From: Deltaproteobacteria bacterium
GTDB lineage: Bacteria > Myxococcota > JACPTQ01
Length of the DNA: 64,000 bases
Assembly: GCA_016192705.1 (NCBI GenBank)
Contig: JACPTQ010000053.1
Coordinates: forward strand, 1 to 64,000
Direction of reading: 5' to 3'
Shown here one piece after another: positions 59,516 to 64,000 of this stretch. The position numbers were made by a program, and so were the translations under genes. The number at the start of each line of letters is the position of its first letter. Position 1 is the stretch's first letter. The notes under the pieces were generated by a model. That model was not told the origin of the DNA. It did not search any database and saw only the letters and a list, made by a program, of their open reading frames with translations.

Positions 59516-59749
59516 GAACGCCGGCGTCAGCCCGCGATCGAGCACCATCGTCATCTCCTCTCGAAGACAGACGATTGTTAAACCGCCATCTGAGCTGACG
59601 TAAAACATTGCGCCAACATCGAAGCCGACATCGGGTAGAGCGCGCCCCAACCGCAACCGAACCGCGGGTACGCGACCCACAAGAAGAACGGTATCGGCGG
59701 CAACGTCAAACTTGGTGCGCGTCCTCGCCTTCTGGTACGATAAGTCAGG
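59516..59749. other. Intergenic stretch with a possible gene remnant on the minus strand
   Basis: 234 bases between glyS and the phosphoesterase gene. A minus-strand frame of 90 codons (59498-59770) contains VGFDVGAMFYVSSDGGLTIV, which looks like the C-terminal part of an outer-membrane or secreted beta protein. It overlaps both neighbours and has no ribosome binding site, so I read it as a possible remnant rather than a gene. Confidence 0.3.
59712..59741 (+). promoter_or_regulatory. Extended -10 promoter close to the start codon
   Basis: TTGGTG (59712-59717) and TACGAT (59736-59741) are 18 bases apart, with TGG before the -10 giving an extended -10. The TTG start at 59750 is 9 bases beyond the -10, so the transcript would have almost no leader. 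Confidence 0.45.
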
Positions 59750-62700
59750 TTGGTCGATTTGACGCCTCACCCTAAACTCCGCGCCCTGACTCTGTTTGCG
59801 GTTTGCTTGAGCGTCTTTGCCATCGACCCTGCGCCCGCGGATTCTTCCAGCTACCGGCGACCAAAGATTAAGAGCCGCCTTGGCGCCTACAACTCTAAGT
59901 CGCGCCTCGCCGGGGTCAAATCACGTTTTGTGGTTGCGTCAAAGCCGATCGGACGCGCCGTGGTGACAAGCCGCCGCGCGAACCCTCGGGCGATCCGACG
60001 CGCGCCCATTCGGTTCGTCGAAGTCCGCGACCCGTACACGCGCACCGAAGGCCTCGCGAAATTATTCGCGGATACGCCGGCACTTCGCGACTCGGCCATC
60101 GACATCACGGCCAACGTCGTCCGCGGCGACGTCCCGCTCGCGAAAGCGCGGCTGCTCGTCGTCGGCAGTTTCGCGATGACATCGGGCGGTGTCCGTCGCG
60201 GGCTCACCAAGAACGCACGCGCGATTGAAAAGTTCGTGCGCACCGGCGGAACAGTTGTGGTGCTTGCGCAAACAAGCGCGGACGACGCTCGTACCCCGCT
60301 TCTCCCGCGTGGGTTGACCGCATCCCGCGGCGAAGCGACCTACGACGAACTCTTCGTGGGGCCATCGTCCGCCGCCAAACGCCATCGCCTCTGGTCATCG
60401 CCCAATCGCGTCTCGGTCGCGTCGATGCGGCAATGGGTCCCAGACGAGCCGAAGTGGGACTATCCTGCGTCTCTTCGCGCCGTCACGCACGCCTTCAAGG
60501 CGGTCGATGGATTTGCCATTCTCGCGGCGCGCGACGAAGCCGGGCGGCACCCCGCCATCATCGAGGCCGCCGTCGGTAAAGGGCGCGTTATTCTCGCTGC
60601 GATCGCACCCGACAAACTCGTCACCTCGACCAAAGAACCGCTTCGCAAGGACGCGGCGTCGTGGCTTCAAAACGTCGTTGCGTACGCCGATCGTGTTGCC
60701 GACGGCCATGCGTCTCGCGTCGCGCCCGAGCCGCGAGTCGAACCGGGCCAAGTTGCGGTCGAGGCGCATGTTCGCTCCGCTGCGACCGGTGCCGCGATTC
60801 CCGGCGTTGCGGTTACAGATGGTGTCACATTCGTTTCAACCGACGCGAACGGCATCGCGCGCTTCACGTTCGCGGACGACTCCCGCGCGGTGCTCAGCGT
60901 CGTGAATCCACCCGGAACGCGCGTCTCATCGTCGCCGTCGCACCGAGTGCTCGCGCTTGTTCCATCGAAAGATCCGATTCGCGTCACATTCGATCTCGCG
61001 CCCGTGTCGACGCCCGAGGCCGCCGACTACACGTTCGCCGTCATCAGCGACGTTCACCTCGGCGCCCGCGACGTCACGCGCGATGGCGATACATTTCGCC
61101 AGCGGCTGCTCGAACTCTGGGCCTCGTCGCCGCGTCCCGAATTCATCGTATCGCTTGGCGACGTGACGGCCTACGCGAAGCGAAACGAATTTGAAGCTTA
61201 CATGGCCATCACCGCATCGACACGACCCGCAGGTGACAATCGCGCCGTCATCTCCACGCTCGGCAACCACGACGAAACGCTCGGCCCCGATCGCGCGGCG
61301 CGCTTCGAAGAATTTGTCGGCCCGACGCACACCGTCTTCCATCGCGGGTCCGACGGCGCCGTCGATCGGTTCATCGTTGGCTACGATCTTCCTGGTTCGC
61401 CCGAACGCCGCGCCTGGCTTCTGGCAGCGCTCGCGCTCGCCCCCAAGCCCCGCAACATCTTCATCTTGCAACACCACAATCCGTCACGCGCTCTCGTGAA
61501 GCTCGTTCGAGGCAAAGTCGCGGCGGTCCTTTCGGGCGACTGGCACACGTCGCGCATCACGCGCGAGGCGGGCGGCGTTCTCAGCATTAACACGGGCCCC
61601 TTCAACTTCGGTGGTCTCGACCAGACACCCGCGGGATTTCGACTCGTGTCGGTTCGTGGCGCACGCGACCTCACAACGCGTGTCCGCACGGGTCTCATCG
61701 AACGCCGCGCAGAAATCGTCGAACCGAGCGCCCCAGCAAGCTGTCGTCGCGGCGTGCTCCCCATCATGGTCTCCGCCTATGACAGCCGCGCGCCCGTCGC
61801 TCGCGCTTCATACCGCATCGCCTCGGGCGACCGCGAGCTCGCGACCGGTGACCTTTCGCCGTTCGGCAACTCCCTTTGGCGAGGCGCGTGGGACTGCGAA
61901 CCATCGACGCGACTCTCGACCGAGCTCACCGTTACGGTCGAAGACGTCCGCGGGAACCGATGGTCCGCGCGGCGCGCCGTTCTTCTCGAGTCGTCTGAAA
62001 TCCGCGTTGCGTCGGTCTGGTTGCCACGTTTTCGCCGGGGCCCGGTCGAAGCCATCGCGCCGCCGATTTCACTCGCGTGGATCGCGTCAACGGGCGCCGA
62101 GGGCGGTGTCTCGCAGCCAACCGTTGCGGGCGACCTCATCCTCGTAGGACGCGCCGAGCGCGAGGACGTCAACTGGTCGCGCGGCGCCCTGCTCGCTTTC
62201 GATCGCTCGACCGGGGAGCACCGGTGGACGTTTCACGCCGATGCATCCATCGAGTCGTCGCCGGCGGCCGACGATCGGGCCGCTTACGTGACCAGCGTTC
62301 GTGGCGTCATGACCGCCGTGCGCCTTGCCGACGGAAAACCGCTGTGGAAATTCGACATGAACCACGCCTCGCGCGCGGGCCTAAAATACGATTCGCGAAT
62401 CGTTTATCAGTCGCCGATTGTTGCGCCCGGTGCCGTCATCACAGGCGTACCGCAACAACTCGTTCGCTTGTCGCCCGCAAATGGCCGTCCCGACTGGTTC
62501 GCGACGGCGATCGGCTCGGACCACCTCCCGAATTTTGCGCGCACCGCCGTCTCCGATCGTCGGCTGTACGTCCCAAGCTACACCGACGGACTTCATGTTC
62601 TTGACCTTCTCTCAGGCGCGACGCTCTGGCGAACGGCCCGTGCCCGCATCATGGCAACACCGCTGGTCGTCGGCGAATTGGTCGTCGTCATCGACCAGAA

Positions 62701-63235
62701 ATATGTTCGTGCGCTATCGACCCTCGATGGCCGCGAACGTTGGCGCGCGCACCTCGGGCATGGCCACCACTCGGCGGGCGCCGTCGGCCACGACGAAACC
62801 GTCTTCGTACCAGACGTGCACGGGACCATCACCGCTTTCCGCGCAAAAGATGGGCGCAAGCTTTGGTCCACGCGCGTTGCGCGAAAAGCAATCGCCGACA
62901 TCGCGCCTTACTTGCGTCGTGATTCTGGCACCCTCACGGCGACACCGGCGTTGTCGGGAGCCACACTCTTCGTCGGCGGTCACGACGGCGTTCTCACGGC
63001 GGTCGACACCGAAACGGGACGCGTCCTTGCGCGCCGCACCCTCGGCTCGCCGATCGTCGCTTCACCTGTGATTTCGGGCGAGATGATCTACGTTGCAACC
63101 CAGGCTGGCAGCCTCTTTGCGTTTCGTGGCACGCCGAGTGACCCCAGCCCAACGTTCGCAGCAAAAAAGAACGGGAAGAAGCGAAACGGGCCGGCCGTCC
63201 ACCGTGTCAAGCTGCCGCGTCGCCCGCGATCGTAA
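59750..63235 (+). CDS. Exported calcineurin-like phosphoesterase fused to a PQQ-like beta-propeller
   Basis: 1,161 residues from TTG 59750 with a signal peptide (hydrophobic ALTLFAVCLSVFAI). Domain order: a class I glutaminase-like Rossmann domain (about 85-310, KARLLVVGSFAMTSGG); a small beta domain (about 325-420, MetallophosN-like); a metallophosphatase (about 425-640) with VISDVHLG, SLGDVT, LGNHDE, LQHHNP and SGDWH; a beta domain (about 665-745, MetallophosC-like); and a PQQ_2-type propeller (about 770-1135) with repeated W-x-G motifs (GALLAFDRSTGEHRWTFHAD). In the last metal motif GDWH stands for the usual GHxH. It probably hydrolyses a phosphoester in the periplasm; the propeller may bind a ligand or polymer (inference). 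Confidence 0.85.
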   Translation: MVDLTPHPKLRALTLFAVCLSVFAIDPAPADSSSYRRPKIKSRLGAYNSKSRLAGVKSRFVVASKPIGRAVVTSRRANPRAIRRAPIRFVEVRDPYTRTEGLAKLFADTPALRDSAIDITANVVRGDVPLAKARLLVVGSFAMTSGGVRRGLTKNARAIEKFVRTGGTVVVLAQTSADDARTPLLPRGLTASRGEATYDELFVGPSSAAKRHRLWSSPNRVSVASMRQWVPDEPKWDYPASLRAVTHAFKAVDGFAILAARDEAGRHPAIIEAAVGKGRVILAAIAPDKLVTSTKEPLRKDAASWLQNVVAYADRVADGHASRVAPEPRVEPGQVAVEAHVRSAATGAAIPGVAVTDGVTFVSTDANGIARFTFADDSRAVLSVVNPPGTRVSSSPSHRVLALVPSKDPIRVTFDLAPVSTPEAADYTFAVISDVHLGARDVTRDGDTFRQRLLELWASSPRPEFIVSLGDVTAYAKRNEFEAYMAITASTRPAGDNRAVISTLGNHDETLGPDRAARFEEFVGPTHTVFHRGSDGAVDRFIVGYDLPGSPERRAWLLAALALAPKPRNIFILQHHNPSRALVKLVRGKVAAVLSGDWHTSRITREAGGVLSINTGPFNFGGLDQTPAGFRLVSVRGARDLTTRVRTGLIERRAEIVEPSAPASCRRGVLPIMVSAYDSRAPVARASYRIASGDRELATGDLSPFGNSLWRGAWDCEPSTRLSTELTVTVEDVRGNRWSARRAVLLESSEIRVASVWLPRFRRGPVEAIAPPISLAWIASTGAEGGVSQPTVAGDLILVGRAEREDVNWSRGALLAFDRSTGEHRWTFHADASIESSPAADDRAAYVTSVRGVMTAVRLADGKPLWKFDMNHASRAGLKYDSRIVYQSPIVAPGAVITGVPQQLVRLSPANGRPDWFATAIGSDHLPNFARTAVSDRRLYVPSYTDGLHVLDLLSGATLWRTARARIMATPLVVGELVVVIDQKYVRALSTLDGRERWRAHLGHGHHSAGAVGHDETVFVPDVHGTITAFRAKDGRKLWSTRVARKAIADIAPYLRRDSGTLTATPALSGATLFVGGHDGVLTAVDTETGRVLARRTLGSPIVASPVISGEMIYVATQAGSLFAFRGTPSDPSPTFAAKKNGKKRNGPAVHRVKLPRRPRS

Positions 63236-63250
63236 ACGACTGCACCCCGT

Positions 63251-63652
63251 TTATTCGAGCGCTAGGCGCTTGATCCCAACGACCGTGTCAAATCCAGCGT
63301 CATACGTCGCGATCCGCTTGATATCGTTGTTCAACATGACGGCCGCGTGAATCGCGTCGCGCGCACCGAGGTTCGTTTTCCCGCACAAGATCGATTTCGC
63401 TCTATCGGTGTCCGCAAGAGTAACCGGCAACACGACAGGGCAAATCTGGACGAAGAGATCGTAGACGCTTTGCGCCAGGTCAAGCCTCCGCAAACCATGG
63501 TATCGATAAAGGATCTCTTGAAGAACTTCCGTGCTGGTGCAAGCGTCGATCTGTCCGGCGCGAACCTGTTCGAGAAACCGCCGTGAGGGTTCTCGATGCG
63601 CGTGTTCGCGACCGGAAACGTACATTGGGATGTTCGAGTCGATGTAGACCAT
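63251..63652 (-). CDS. vapC: PIN-domain toxin (VapC-like ribonuclease)
   Basis: 133 residues. PIN nuclease acidic residues are visible: D5 in MVYIDSNIPMYV, Glu in EVLQEILYRYHG, Asp in LGARDAIHAAVM and Asp in IATYDAGFD. VapC toxins cleave tRNA or rRNA when not bound by VapB. The ATG at 63652 overlaps the antitoxin stop by one base (TGATG), which ensures coupled translation. It is convergent with the phosphoesterase, 15 bases apart. Confidence 0.92.
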   Translation of the reverse strand: MVYIDSNIPMYVSGREHAHREPSRRFLEQVRAGQIDACTSTEVLQEILYRYHGLRRLDLAQSVYDLFVQICPVVLPVTLADTDRAKSILCGKTNLGARDAIHAAVMLNNDIKRIATYDAGFDTVVGIKRLALE

Positions 63653-63879
63653 CAACCGCGTCCCGATTCGATCTCGGCGAGAAGCTGGTCGATATCTCCC
63701 GTCGGACCGCCAAGCGTCGCAAGCTCCTTGACGGGATCGGATCGGTCGGTTGGGCTCGCGAGAGCACGTTCGAGCGCCCGCCGAACCCACTCCCCCTTGG
63801 AAACTCGACCACGCTCAGCGGCCTTCCTCACGCGCCGGTCGAGCCCCTCCGGAATCAACACCTGCAATCTATGACTCAT
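63652..63879 (-). CDS. vapB: Ribbon-helix-helix antitoxin (VapB-like)
   Basis: 75 residues from ATG 63879. The N-terminal LQVLIPEGLDRRVRKAAERG is a ribbon-helix-helix DNA-binding fold, and the C-terminal DIDQLLAEIESGRG is the type of tail that blocks the VapC active site. It represses its own promoter (family knowledge). The start has no Shine-Dalgarno site and lies 6 bases after a TATCAT -10. It overlaps vapC by one base. Confidence 0.9.
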   Translation of the reverse strand: MSHRLQVLIPEGLDRRVRKAAERGRVSKGEWVRRALERALASPTDRSDPVKELATLGGPTGDIDQLLAEIESGRG

Positions 63880-63885
63880 GTGAGC

Positions 63886-63914
63886 ATGATAATATGAGCT
63901 GATATACTTGTCTA
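63886..63914 (-). promoter_or_regulatory. vapBC promoter with operator-like palindrome
   Basis: On the minus strand TAGACA (63909-63914) and TATCAT (63886-63891) are 17 bases apart. Between them lies ATATGAGCTGATAT (63892-63905), a palindrome matching at 12 of 14 positions, placed to let the RHH antitoxin block RNA polymerase. Initiation would fall at or next to the ATG at 63879. Confidence 0.5.
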
Positions 63915-64000
63915 TCCCTGGTTGCGCGCGAATCACGGGGCCGCGTAATGGATGGGATCACACGCGCCCGCTTCATTAAACCCTTTTCGCCGTAGCCGGC

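Noticed and set aside
63937-64000. Start of another gene at the right edge
   Set aside because: Too short to judge; no ribosome binding site or recognisable sequence.

Overview
The window reads as a GC-rich chromosomal segment of a myxobacterium-like organism (Myxococcota, the former Deltaproteobacteria). The evidence is a protein with a MYXO-CTERM-like C-terminus (14510..15367), many lipoproteins with Asp-Ala-Gly linkers and dense cysteine clusters, DUF6178 and DUF4388/PATAN proteins, and a bactofilin gene leading a partial ATP synthase operon, a linkage known from Geobacter-type deltaproteobacteria. Genes are tightly packed. Stop/start overlaps of the GTGA or ATGA type are common, and GTG and TTG starts are frequent. 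No insertion sequence, prophage, CRISPR array or rRNA was seen.

Left part (1-17.7 kb). Two tandem cysteine-rich lipoproteins share a three-fold ten-cysteine repeat. A small zinc-ribbon protein and folK lie on the minus strand. A plus-strand run follows: SCP2-like protein, carboxypeptidase-regulatory-like membrane protein, a Clp/Hsp100 ATPase with a degenerate second ATPase domain, a DUF2520 Rossmann protein and a Rieske protein. A phosphodiester-glycosidase-like protein and a subtilisin-like protein are divergently transcribed. Next come a small conserved-looking protein, the MYXO-CTERM protein, an apparently frameshifted small membrane protein, an eight-cysteine lipoprotein and a TPR lipoprotein.

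Middle (17.8-38.2 kb). Bactofilin and atpF'-atpF-atpH-atpA-atpG form one operon; atpD, atpC, atpB and atpE are absent. Two exported proteins, an SDR-DUF6178 pair, and two tandem REC-PATAN-J-TPR regulators follow. In the first regulator the phospho-acceptor Asp is Glu but the J-domain HPD is intact. In the second the acceptor Asp is intact but HPD is APD. Then come an active/inactive M16 protease pair, tRNA-Leu(GAG) and an OPT transporter.

Right part (38.4-64 kb). A 1,836-residue lipoprotein and smaller lipoproteins precede a classical lipid-synthesis cluster on the minus strand: yceD-rpmF-plsX-fabH-fabD-fabG-acpP-fabF-rpiB, then a lipoprotein, nrdR and a gpsA-like gene. The cluster starts at a near-consensus promoter. 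Several of its spacers carry short repeats. Beyond it are a secreted protein, a membrane protein coupled to glyS (no glyQ here), a large phosphoesterase fused to a PQQ-like propeller, and a VapBC toxin-antitoxin pair.

Several isolated genes have a -10-like element 6-9 bases before the start codon and no Shine-Dalgarno sequence, which suggests leaderless transcription. No single block is obviously a new defence or biosynthetic system. The most unusual items are the reciprocal regulator pair, the Clp ATPase, the ten-cysteine repeat family and the frameshifted small protein.
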